28,266 nt of DNA. Source: Gnetum montanum. Lineage: Eukaryota > Streptophyta > Gnetopsida > Gnetales > Gnetaceae. The notes under the pieces were generated by a model, which was not told where the DNA came from, ran no database searches, and saw only the letters and a list, made by a program, of their open reading frames with translations. The translations under genes and the position numbers were made by a program. This document shows positions 20,991 through 28,266 of this stretch, in pieces; within the stretch, counting starts at the first letter, position 1; each line of letters opens with the position of its first letter. Location of the stretch: NCBI GenBank assembly GCA_015680685.1, contig MNCI01029357.1:288704-316969 (forward strand), in the 5' to 3' direction.

Positions 20991-22290
20991 AAAAAATCAA
21001 TAAAGAAAATTGAAATTTTCTTAAACCTTATTTAGTTGATGTTGAAATCTTCTTCATGACTATGAAGGTGTTTTAGGATTTTCATTTCATCATGTTTGGG
21101 TTGGAGTTTTGATTTCTAGTTTGATTGGTTCTTTGTAATTTTCCTTGTAATTTTGGATAGTCTCATTTAAAATGATCTTTTTCTTAAGCAAAAAATCTTG
21201 ATCGAGCTCTCTTGGTTGGTATTTCTTCTACCATTTCTTGTTGAACGGTAGTTGCACTTGATTTGAATCTTCATACTCTTTAGCAATTCTATAGGCTTCA
21301 TCAACTATTTGAGGGTTATATGCTTGTATCTGAGGTTTTAGTTGTGCATGGAGTCCACCAATAAAATTTGAAGCTAATTTTCTCTCATCCTAGTGGATTA
21401 CATACCAAAAGAGATCACAAAATTTATTGTATTAATCTTTCAAAAACCATCTTTTCAATCTTAAGGAATCAAATCTCATCTTGCACTCTTTGAAGTAATC
21501 AGGTATGAATTTTTGTTCAAAATCTCAATAAAAGTTGAGTCAATTTGTAATCAATCCTTGAGATCTTAATCCATTTAACCAAGTTTCTACAAGTCCTCTA
21601 AAACATAGGTAGATGAATTCAAAATGTTCTTGGCTTGACAAACTCAACATATCAAAGTAATTCTTCATTGTATCAAGCCAATCTTTCACCTAGGCACTAG
21701 ATTCAGAGGCTCCATCTTAATGGTCTAATTTTTCTTTTTTGGCATGCACTTATTTTGTGATTATCTTGATGAATTTTTCCAATTCTAATATCCCTCACCT
21801 TTGGTTTCTATTCTTTGACCTAATAAAGAGATATTGACACCTTGGTGTCCAACAGGTGGGGATTGGTTTTCATGTGGATCCCTAGGGGGAGGTTGATCTT
21901 GATTTTGATCATTATAATGTAGGGATTGATCGTGGCATTGGTCCTTAGGTGGAACATGCCTAGGATTAGAAGGTTGAGTGCTATGATCAATTAATTACTT
22001 GATGGAGTCTACAAATGAATCCATTTTTTCTTGCACTTCAAACCATTTTTCTTTTGAACTTTGGGATAATTTCCTAATTTCTTTGGATGTGTTATACATC
22101 TCTATCTTAAACCCCTAATCTGACTAATTAGGTCCCTCTTGAAAACCCCTAATTTCATTAATTTGATCCTCAAGAGCATTCATCCAGTCATTGGCTTGGA
22201 TCTCCATAGCTCTTCAATGTACTCTTCGAGTTCCAGACATCGGTAAGTTGAGGAAATCAAGTGTGTTGAAAATCCTTGGCCTCATTAACC
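20991..22290 (-). pseudogene. Gag of E2 (degraded)
   Basis: The minus strand shows a decayed zinc knuckle near 21150-21200 (FFA then EKDHFK then DYPKLQG; the Cys residues now read Phe, a stop and Tyr). Farther upstream are gag-core remnants near 21600-21700 (WLDTMKNYFD, EHFEFIYLCFRGLVETWLNG, the last lying where the family has its W-x-x-L block). The N-terminal part at 21850-22200 is Gln/Pro/His-rich (NDQNQDQPPPRDPHENQSPP) and helical. Stops and frameshifts are frequent. It is recognised by motif order and position before the protease, not by a clean domain. Confidence 0.7.
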
Positions 22291-22560
22291 CTCTTTATGG
22301 ATCTTGAGATAGGTAATTAGTTCCAAGAGAGGTTAGAATTTTCATGAACTTCTACTTGACAATGGAATCATAATCTATTTCAAAACCCTAAATGATGGCT
22401 TGAAAAACTAACTTTTGATTGTTCAAAAGCTATATCTAGCTATTTGTTAATGTTCAAAAGGTTCAAATTTGTTGGAATTGATTTTTGTTTGGTTGAAAAT
22501 GGACTCCGAAATCAAAATTTATGCCCATTTTAAATTTGTAAAATTTTCTTGATTTTTGAG

Positions 22561-22627
22561 ACTTCTTGAGAGGTCATCCATCCCAGTACTATTCCAAGAT
22601 GAGCATACTTAATTATGAAATTTTTAT
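22561..22627 (-). repeat. 5S-rRNA-like fragment, probably retrotransposon-borne
   Basis: The minus strand of this 67-base segment aligns without gaps to about nucleotides 38-104 of plant 5S rRNA as I recall it, including TTAAGTATGCT (5S TTAAGCGTGCT), ATAGTACTGGGATGGATGACCTC (5S GTAGTACTAGGATGGGTGACCTC) and GAAGT. About two thirds of positions agree and most differences are transitions. It lacks both 5S ends and is not a functional gene. Plant gypsy LTRs and Cassandra elements are known to carry 5S-like segments, so an LTR fragment is the likely source. Confidence 0.65.
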
Positions 22628-23216
22628 CTAAATTGTTACCACAATGCCTATTTATTTTTTGAATTTCTTTTTTCATGTTCTTAATCTAAGCTAACATTTT
22701 GATGATAGAAATTTTGCATTTTTTCATTAGTTGATAAAAATTTCAAATTTTTTGTCATTTAATGAAAAATTCGATTTTTCCATTAGTTGAAAGAAACTTT
22801 TCCCATCACTAAGCAAGGGTAAGGATGATATTAGGGTCAAAGGCCAATAGCAATCATTCCAATGATGTAGGAGCAACAAGTAGAGTACATGTGACAAAGG
22901 TGGTGGCAATGAAAGGAGACTGGTAGCAGCAGTTGGTGGTGAAGGGGTGTTGGGAGTGTAGTGATGGTGGGAAAAAAGGTGCATCTAAAGTCTAGTGAAA
23001 ATGGACCGGCCTTTCCTTGGGCCTACATGGCCCCTACCATGGCCTGCGCAACCTAGGCAAAGGCCTATGTGGACCACATAAGGGACTACGCAATCCAAGT
23101 GTAACCTATGCAACCCATGTAGGAGCCTGCATAGCTCATGCAATGCCTCCATAGTCTTAACCAAGGATAGCATGGTGTAGGTGGTCAACACATTTCTAGT
23201 ATGATGGTTTCCTAAA

Positions 23217-23640
23217 GTGAGGATGAAAGGGTAGTGACTTCCAACACTAGTGATTTTTACAATGTGTTGGAAGGGACAATGATCCACAATGCCAATGTTG
23301 TTCACGGTGCACTAGAAGGGGATTGATTTTCAATGCTATTAGTGTTCGTAGTGCTCTGAGAGGGGCAATGATCTATGATTCCAATAATGTCCACAGTGCA
23401 CTAGAAGGGGTAGTGGTCCATGGAACCATCGATGTCCACACTACACCATAATGGATAGTGATCCACGTCTCTGATGGTGTTCATGGTGTGCCAAAAGGTG
23501 CAATGATCTATGATGTTGATGGTATCTATAGTGCACTAGAAGGGGTAGTGATCCATGGCATTGTTAGTGTCCATGGTGCACCAAAAGGGGTAGTGATCAA
23601 TGGCATAATCAATTTTTGTGGTGCATTAGCAAAAAATAGC
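23217..23640 (+). repeat. 45-bp minisatellite, about nine units, codon-phased
   Basis: The recurring box gtgcactagaaggggtagtg (with variants) starts at 23307, 23351, 23396, 23441, 23486, 23531, 23576 and 23621, with weaker copies at about 23217 and 23264. The spacing is 45 bases except one 44. Because 45 is 15 codons, a plus-strand frame (open at 23458-23655) repeats a 15-residue unit of the form V-I-x-x-x-x-x-V-H-G-A-x-x-G-V. A TAA interrupts the unit before 23458. Whether it ever coded for protein is unknown; the units may simply be an array in the E2 leader. Confidence 0.85.
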
Positions 23641-24333
23641 ACTGATGGAAAGTGATAGTGCAGGACAAGGCATGGCATGATGGTGGCAGACAGTGTGATG
23701 GAAGATGCCATGATGGAGGCGAATGATATGGCAAAGTGCTAGGTAGAGTGATGGTGTTGGCATGGATCATGGCTGGCGGGTGGAGCAAATGTGCATGGAT
23801 GGGTTTCTGTACCCACATGGCTGGCTGTGATGTTCTGTAGCTAGGTCTTACATCCCTACTACATAGTAGCATAGTAGGCTAGTGCCACCATTGCTGAATG
23901 CAACTATCTTGGTGTGGCAACCCAGGGTGACCACAAGCCCTAATCATCAAGCTTAGGGCCAAAGCCCTATATATATATATTTAAAAATAAGTATTGTGAG
24001 CTCTAAATGAACCATGACCTCTTGCTTCCATTTTTTATTATTTTACTTATTTTTAAAATAAATTAAATTTATATTTTTAAATTTAAAAGAGCATTTTAAT
24101 TTTAAATTACATGCAACTCGAGAAATGTTGTATCTCCCAAATCATAAGTTAGATTTTGATGAAATTGGTACTGTTGGAATTGTCTCAAAGAGTAATACAT
24201 GTTTAGATGGAGATAACAATAGTTTGCTTTACCTATTAATTACAAAATCATGAAAAGAAAGAATTAGATTGTAGTTATTAATTAGATTAAGTTGATACAA
24301 CATCTTTTCTCCCACTAAAGTTTGTGCTTCTCT

Positions 24334-24345
24334 TTTATAAATACA
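24334..24345 (+). promoter_or_regulatory. TATA box of the plus-strand pseudogene
   Basis: The sequence cttttataaatacatt lies about 90 bases before the first coding-like stretch on the plus strand (from about 24420). Position and wording suit a plant core promoter. It may instead belong to a decayed LTR ending near here. Confidence 0.4.
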
Positions 24346-24399
24346 TTAGAGAAGAATTTTTTGGCCATCATAGCACAACATTAGTAGAAGATTGAAAGA

Positions 24400-26643
24400 T
24401 TTCTTCCGACAACATCATAGCTGCTAAGCATCCTACTCAAGCTTCTTCTTAAGCTAAAGGTCCTTCAAGTAGCTCTAAGTTGGTCTCTATTCTTCTACAC
24501 CAAAATAATGCTATTACTGCTTCCAATTTTGTGTGTAATTTACTTGGAGTGGAAGAGTTTCAATATCTCACAACTCACGATTATCTAAGTTACTAGTCCT
24601 TCTTATGTTTAAAATGTCATATTGCAAAAATTTGATAATTCAATGGTGTAATCTCTATAATAAAAGTAAAAGTTTCATTTCATGATTGATTTTTGGGCCA
24701 TTCGTGATCATTCCAACTGATATTCAGGCATTTTTAAGTTTTCAATTAGGAAAGAATCCTCTAATTCCATGAATTTTCTCTCCTAAGTTTCAAACATTTT
24801 GTCAAGAAGAATTGTCTAATTATGTTCATGATTTGGCTACCCATAAAAGTTAATTTCTTTGTCGTGATTTTATTAATAAAATTCATTTTGAATTATGTCA
24901 ATTTATTCGTTAGAAGGTTTTATGGCATCAACACCAATCGTATGTTAGTGCCTATTCCATCTATATACTCCATGGTGCCAAAATTGGCAAATTTTATAAT
25001 TGGTCATTATCTTCTTCTTCTTCTTCTTCTTCTTTTTTGCCTTGCATCACACCATGGATGATGTTGTTGCTACCCAACAGAAATCCCAAAACCTTATACC
25101 ATATGTTTTGTACCCTTGATTATGTCCGTAATTCTAAGTTACAATCCTTTAACCAAAATTTTTAGTCAATTCAATCCCAAGTTACATCTCGAGTTTCTTG
25201 AAGATGATAGAGTTGCAAGGAGTTAGATCAAGTATGCTAAGAAAGGTTAAATGGCTCAGCAATAGACTTGAAATCAAGAGGGAACCAATGAGGTCTTTTA
25301 TATGTGTTTATGTATTTTATATTCTTGTTGTTACTTATGTCTCTCCTTTTTTTTTTGTATTTATTGGTAGTGCAATCTAGGCTATAGAATGAGCCAATCT
25401 AAGGTGCATAAACTAAAGGTGCTCTAACATTTGGGAGAGTTCAATCAGCTTCAAGGGTAGTGATAGAACTGAATAGTTTTATGATTTTTATATATATATT
25501 ATTTAATGTCCTACTTTATTATTTTTTACTTTGTATATTTTGTTTTCTAATAAATTTTTCTTTTTATATAGACAACGTATTAGACAAGGTTCTAGTGGCC
25601 TAGTAATTTTAAAACAAAAGAAAAGTGCCAAACAATAAAAGGATAATACCAAAAAAGATAAAGGAAAAGAACCATAGGTAAATTTAATTAATTATAAATT
25701 TTGAATGATTCTCTTTTTCTTCCTTCTTCTTATGTGATGTTGACTTCGTTATTCATTTGTTTGTGTTGTAGATCACTCTAGGTCAGATGTACTTCATCTA
25801 GGAAATGAAAGAGGTAGTACTATAGATGTAGGTTCTAAACAAACTTCCACTCCTCCACCAAGATCACCACATGTGACATCTACTCATGTGATCTTGGTAA
25901 GGGGTTCTTTACCATAATTAGTGTTGGCATCCATTCTTGGATCCATTTTGGTAACTCCTTTGGTTACCATCATGGGTTCTTCCTTCTCGCTATGATAGAT
26001 GGTGGTGGCTATTAAAGAAGAACTTGTTCTTTTTCAAAATCTTACTATATAGATAGTAAATATACACCCTACTCCATTTGTGAGGAGATCTACCACATAC
26101 AAGAGTCCAAATCATGTGATTTCAAGGGGTACTATGAATTGGTAGAGGCTAGTGCTACATCCTCTTTCCATCCAATTCTTGAGGATGCTTTGGAAGTTGT
26201 CAAAAATCTAGATCAATTCTTAGAAAAATGGATAGTGGTACATGTCTTGTTTGTTCTCTATTAACCTATGAACATTTCCTTCAAATTGAAAATGATTCAC
26301 TTTGAGGTGAATAGTTCTTGGTCTTCTTTTCCTTCTTCCATTTGATCTTTTCATTCAAAATTTAGAATTTCAATATTTTTTTATGCATGCAGAGGAAAGA
26401 AAAAGCACGGTAGAATGACATGATCAATTGATCTCTTCAAGTGAGTTTTTTGGAGGCTGAACATAAAAGGAAGACTTGGGCAGGGGCTACAGCAAAGAGT
26501 GCCTTTAATTATATCAAATAATTATGTGGTGGTTTGGTAGGATGTAAGATGGTACTAAGTAAAAAGGATTTTACTAAGCAAGAATGTGAAGCCTAGTTGA
26601 AGACAATTTCAAATCTTGTTGATGCCTTCAAGAAAAATAACTG
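24400..26643 (+). pseudogene. Decayed multi-exon gene-like sequence, unrecognised, antisense to E2
   Basis: I do not recognise the family. Coding-like stretches on the plus strand: 24423-24600 (SSSKLVSILLHQNN, ASNFVCNLLGVEEFQYL); about 24610-25060 (IIPTDIQAFLSFQLGKNPLIP, EELSNYVHDLATHKS, FINKIHFELCQFIR, AYSIYILHGAKIGKFYNW); and 26300-26643 (SFLEAEHKRKTWAGATAKSAF, LSKKDFTKQECEA, LKTISNLVDAFKKNN), the last likely helical. Intron-like junctions: about 25676-25770 (AG|GTAAAT ... TTGTAG) and 26307-26392 (GAG|GTGAAT ... GCATGCAG), the latter keeping one frame across it. Stops in these frames are TAG, TAA or TGA in places where C-to-T from CAG, CAA or CGA explains them. With a TATA box upstream it looks like a former gene, host or transposon. 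Confidence 0.55.
25010..25036 (+). repeat. (TTC)n microsatellite in the pseudogene
   Basis: Nine or so ttc/ctt triplets form a run in the second coding-like stretch, where it would encode a Ser run in the frame used by the flanking sequence. It is a simple repeat with no further meaning that I can support. Confidence 0.85.
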
Positions 26644-26796
26644 ATCATTGTTTTACTTTCTTTGTTCTTCTATTATGCTTCTTTTCAATTTCATTTTCTT
26701 TCTCACTACATGTATTCCACTTCGATGTACTGCTTCTTTATAATAATAATAATAAAATAATATTTTCTTCCACTTTGGATCCTAAATCATGGTTTA

Positions 26797-26807
26797 CTTA
26801 GATACCA
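26797..26807 (-). other. Primer binding site of E2, initiator tRNA-Met type
   Basis: Two bases after the LTR end (TGTCACA at 26816-26810) the minus strand reads TGGTATCTAAG. The standard initiator-Met primer site starts TGGTATCAGAG, so 9 of 11 bases agree. Its place directly against an LTR end identifies 26810-27077 as a 5' LTR of a minus-strand element, matching the orientation of E2. Confidence 0.65.
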
Positions 26808-26809
26808 CA

Positions 26810-27077
26810 TGTGACATATTATTTCCAAATATTCTTAAAACATGATCATTCATTGCATAATTGATCACATTTGTAAGCATTATAATGGAAATACCATGAA
26901 ATAACTTGATAAATGAACAACTTGGTAAATTACTAGTGCACTAATGGGAAGGAAAAAAATAGAGGAAAAACTTTTATTAATGAGAGTTGTACACTATAAT
27001 GCCCTCTAGGTTATCTTCCCATGGCACTCAAGCCTTAGAGGCAATTTAGCACTGCCACCATGGTTAGGCTATCTAAC
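26810..27077 (-). repeat. 5' LTR of E2, truncated
   Basis: Plus strand TGTGACATATT at 26810 corresponds to 17054 of the 3' LTR, and homology runs to tatctaac at 27077 (counterpart about 17322). About 240 bases, including the LTR's own start, are missing because another LTR begins at 27078. The missing part does not reappear after that LTR ends at 28022, so the junction is not a simple insertion. Confidence 0.8.
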
Positions 27078-27102
27078 TGATGAGACGCGAATTGCACAGG
27101 CC

Positions 27103-27160
27103 GCGATATCGCATACGTGATATCGCATACGCGATATCGCATCATTCCCGGCGATATCGC
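27103..27160 (+). promoter_or_regulatory. Four-copy GCGATATCGC palindrome array in U3
   Basis: Perfect or near-perfect 10-bp palindromes lie at 27103-27112, 27117-27126 (gtgatatcgc), 27131-27140 and 27151-27160, with spacings 14, 14 and 20. They end 16 bases before the TATA box at 27176. The same order of spacings occurs in the E1 3' LTR. Each copy holds two CpGs within a self-complementary site, a natural target for a symmetric dimeric DNA-binding protein and for methylation. The binding protein is unknown. Confidence 0.75.
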
Positions 27161-27175
27161 GGTCTGCCGTCAAAT

Positions 27176-27184
27176 CTATAAATA
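27176..27184 (+). promoter_or_regulatory. TATA box of the orphan LTR
   Basis: CTATAAATA lies about 100 bases into the LTR directly downstream of the palindrome array. Transcription would start near 27205-27215. The equivalent boxes in E1 are at 2731-2738 and 12095-12102 on the minus strand. Confidence 0.75.
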
Positions 27185-27438
27185 AGAGGCGGCACTCCCC
27201 TCATTTGTAATCATAGGTGTAAAGTAGTAAAGCTCTGGCAGATTGATCACCCCAGAGATAGAATATTTTCCATGTGCCCGCAGTAGGAGTCCCCCAAGTG
27301 AACGGTTCTTTATTCGAGCAGCTTTGTACCTGAACGCAAGTTGTGTACGGCAATAAAGACGAGCTTTGTGGATAAACCTTGCAGTACATGGATAGGTTTA
27401 TTTAATGTTATTTATTGCTTTCCTAGTAACGCGGCATG

Positions 27439-27665
27439 AGTACGACTTGGTTACGAGCATTGACGAATGTGTACGGCTAGCCAAGGAATCGACTACTCAT
27501 CACGATTAGATTCTCTCACCCTTACCTCCTAGAACGTGGGACAAGTACGACTTGATTACGAGCATCTACGGATGTGTACGGCTAGTCAAGGAATTGGCTG
27601 CTTGTCACACTTAGGTTAGTTAGGTGCCTCAGTACGACCGCTTCGAGCACGTGCATTACGTGTGG
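27439..27665 (+). repeat. Direct repeat of about 105 bp inside the orphan LTR
   Basis: The block beginning agtacgacttggttacgagc and containing aatgtgtacggctagccaag starts at 27439 and recurs at 27544 with few changes (period 105). A third, shorter and more diverged start (agtacgaccgcttcgagcac) is at 27631. I did not find this repeat in the two E1 LTRs, so it may be a subfamily trait. Confidence 0.8.
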
Positions 27666-28022
27666 TAATCCCAGTAACGATTAGCGTTTGGTAGCCACAG
27701 TTGTATAGTTCAAGGGTGTGTACAGCAAGTGGGAACGAATGTTGATGCTAGGACTTAGTGCTGTAGTTAGAGTTAGTTTTAGTCTCTCAACCCTTCACCC
27801 TTTAGCATAGGAGATAAACCAGAAAAGACCAAAAAAATCATATACCTCGGACTTACTTAACCATACACCGTGACAACAACAAGTAAGTCTAGGAAGACAA
27901 CGATAAATTAACCCCAAGTGTTCTTTGTGGCGTTTAGGCATTTAGTCTGCAGAGTTCGACCAGATCGCGCGTGCTACACTAGTTTCGTATGGTTGAGTGT
28001 AGGGGTACCTCGCCACTCATCA

Positions 28023-28266
28023 ATGGTCAATTTCCTCAATTTAGTATTTACCTTGGCAAGCTGCTCCTCGTGTTGATGGATGAATTTTTGCATTTGATGT
28101 TTCTGAGCATCAACATTTTGCAAGCAATGATTTTTTGTGATTAATGTTTCATTCTCTTGGTGCATCTAATTTAAGTCCTTTTTGATTGAGTGTGTTTCAG
28201 ATTCTACCATGGACTATTTGAAGATGGTCATTACTACTTCCTCCTTAGCCTTTTGAAATCATTCTT
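28023..28266 (-). pseudogene. Coiled-coil reading-frame fragment at the window edge
   Basis: The minus strand from 28266 to 28023 holds one frame rich in Glu, Lys, Gln, Asn and Leu (KEEVVMTIF, HQENETLITKN, QKHQMQKFIHQHEEQL, KVNTKLRKL) interrupted by two TAG codons that C-to-T from CAG would explain. It predicts a continuous helix. The frame then runs a few codons into the orphan LTR at 28022. Family unknown; it could be a host protein or a structural ORF of another transposon, continuing beyond the window. Confidence 0.5.

Larger units (their letters stand above)
22291..24120. other. E2 leader region, part 1: mixed noncoding sequence
   Basis: No gene is recognised. Features within it are a 5S-rRNA-like segment (22561-22627), a G-rich plus-strand stretch (22790-23200) and a 45-bp minisatellite (23217-23640). 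A TA run lies at about 23970-23982. The sequence near 24117-24165 (tatctcccaaatcataagtt and following) resembles conserved blocks I associate with gypsy leaders or LTRs, so part of this stretch may be a decayed LTR from another chromovirus. Confidence 0.45.
17054..27077 (-). mobile_element. E2: chromovirus (Tekay/Del-like) Ty3/gypsy element with an enlarged 5' region
   Basis: Order on the minus strand: truncated 5' LTR (26810-27077), initiator-Met-type primer site, 4.5 kb of unusual leader, gag, protease, RT, RNase H, integrase, chromodomain, acidic tail, polypurine tract and 3' LTR (17054-17559). The chromodomain and the LTR start TGTAACATCCC fit the Tekay/Del chromoviruses, which use initiator tRNA-Met. 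The LTR pair is homologous but diverged, and all domains carry stops. The 22290-26800 leader contains a plus-strand pseudogene and repeats. It may be cargo, nested insertion, or evidence that the two LTRs belong to different copies; I favour one element with insertions in it. Confidence 0.7.
27078..28022 (+). repeat. Orphan, CpG-rich LTR of the E1 family, opposite orientation
   Basis: It starts TGATGAGACGCG and ends CGCCACTCATCA: TG...CA ends with 7-bp inverted termini TGATGAG/CTCATCA. The reverse complement of its end (tgatgagtggcgaggtacc, then ctcaaccata and gcgatctggtcgaa) matches the E1 LTRs at 2006 and 11223. The palindrome array, TATA box and following segment match the E1 U3. It keeps many CpGs that are TpG or CpA in E1, so it is younger or less methylated. 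No primer site follows and no polypurine tract precedes, so it looks like a solo LTR. The flanking 5-mers (ctaac, atggt) do not match. Confidence 0.85.

Noticed and set aside
1-28266. CRISPR arrays, bacterial operons, integrons or phage-defence systems
   Set aside because: Nothing bacterial is present. The repeats found are LTRs, minisatellites and microsatellites in plant-type retrotransposon DNA.

Overview
The window looks like intergenic DNA from a large, repeat-rich seed-plant genome. The evidence is AT-rich sequence, Ty3/gypsy LTR retrotransposons of plant lineages, plant-type tRNA primer sites (Asp and initiator Met), heavy loss of CpG, and almost no intact reading frames. Old, strongly diverged LTR pairs separated by long noncoding stretches would fit a gymnosperm (conifer or cycad), but the sequence alone does not settle the species. 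I see no functional protein-coding gene.

Layout. (1) 1-2005: AT-rich, nothing recognised. (2) 2006-12123: a complete but dead Athila-like (non-chromovirus) Ty3/gypsy element, E1, on the minus strand. It has LTRs at 2006-2868 and 11223-12123, a tRNA-Asp-type primer site at 11204-11221, gag from an ATG at 11054, then protease, RT, RNase H and integrase down to about 4960, a 2-kb 3' region and a polypurine tract next to the 3' LTR. (3) 12124-13920: a GC-richer island with the 3' part of a host-like gene on the minus strand, whose three exons join in compatible phase but which carries a stop and a frameshift. (4) 13921-16440: AT-rich, mostly featureless. (5) 16440-17053: a plus-strand gypsy RT fragment, E3, cut off at 17053 by (6) E2, a minus-strand chromovirus (Tekay/Del-like) at 17054-27077. 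E2 has a chromodomain, integrase, RT, protease and gag at 17750-22290 and LTRs at 17054-17559 and 26810-27077 (the second truncated). The 4.5 kb between E2's gag and its 5' LTR is unusual: it holds a 5S-rRNA-like fragment, a 45-bp minisatellite and a plus-strand, intron-bearing pseudogene with its own TATA box. (7) 27078-28022: a complete, CpG-rich, younger LTR of the E1 family in the opposite orientation to E1, inserted into E2's 5' LTR. (8) 28023-28266: a minus-strand coiled-coil reading-frame fragment at the window edge.

Themes. In several dead coding regions, the stops I read in frame are ones that a single C-to-T change can make from CAG, CAA or CGA, and three catalytic Asp codons have become Asn by G-to-A. 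This is the pattern expected from long-term cytosine methylation and deamination. The most distinctive feature is a phased array of GCGATATCGC-type palindromes just upstream of the TATA box in the E1-family LTRs. It is kept with matching 14/14/20-bp spacing in two LTRs and deleted from a third.
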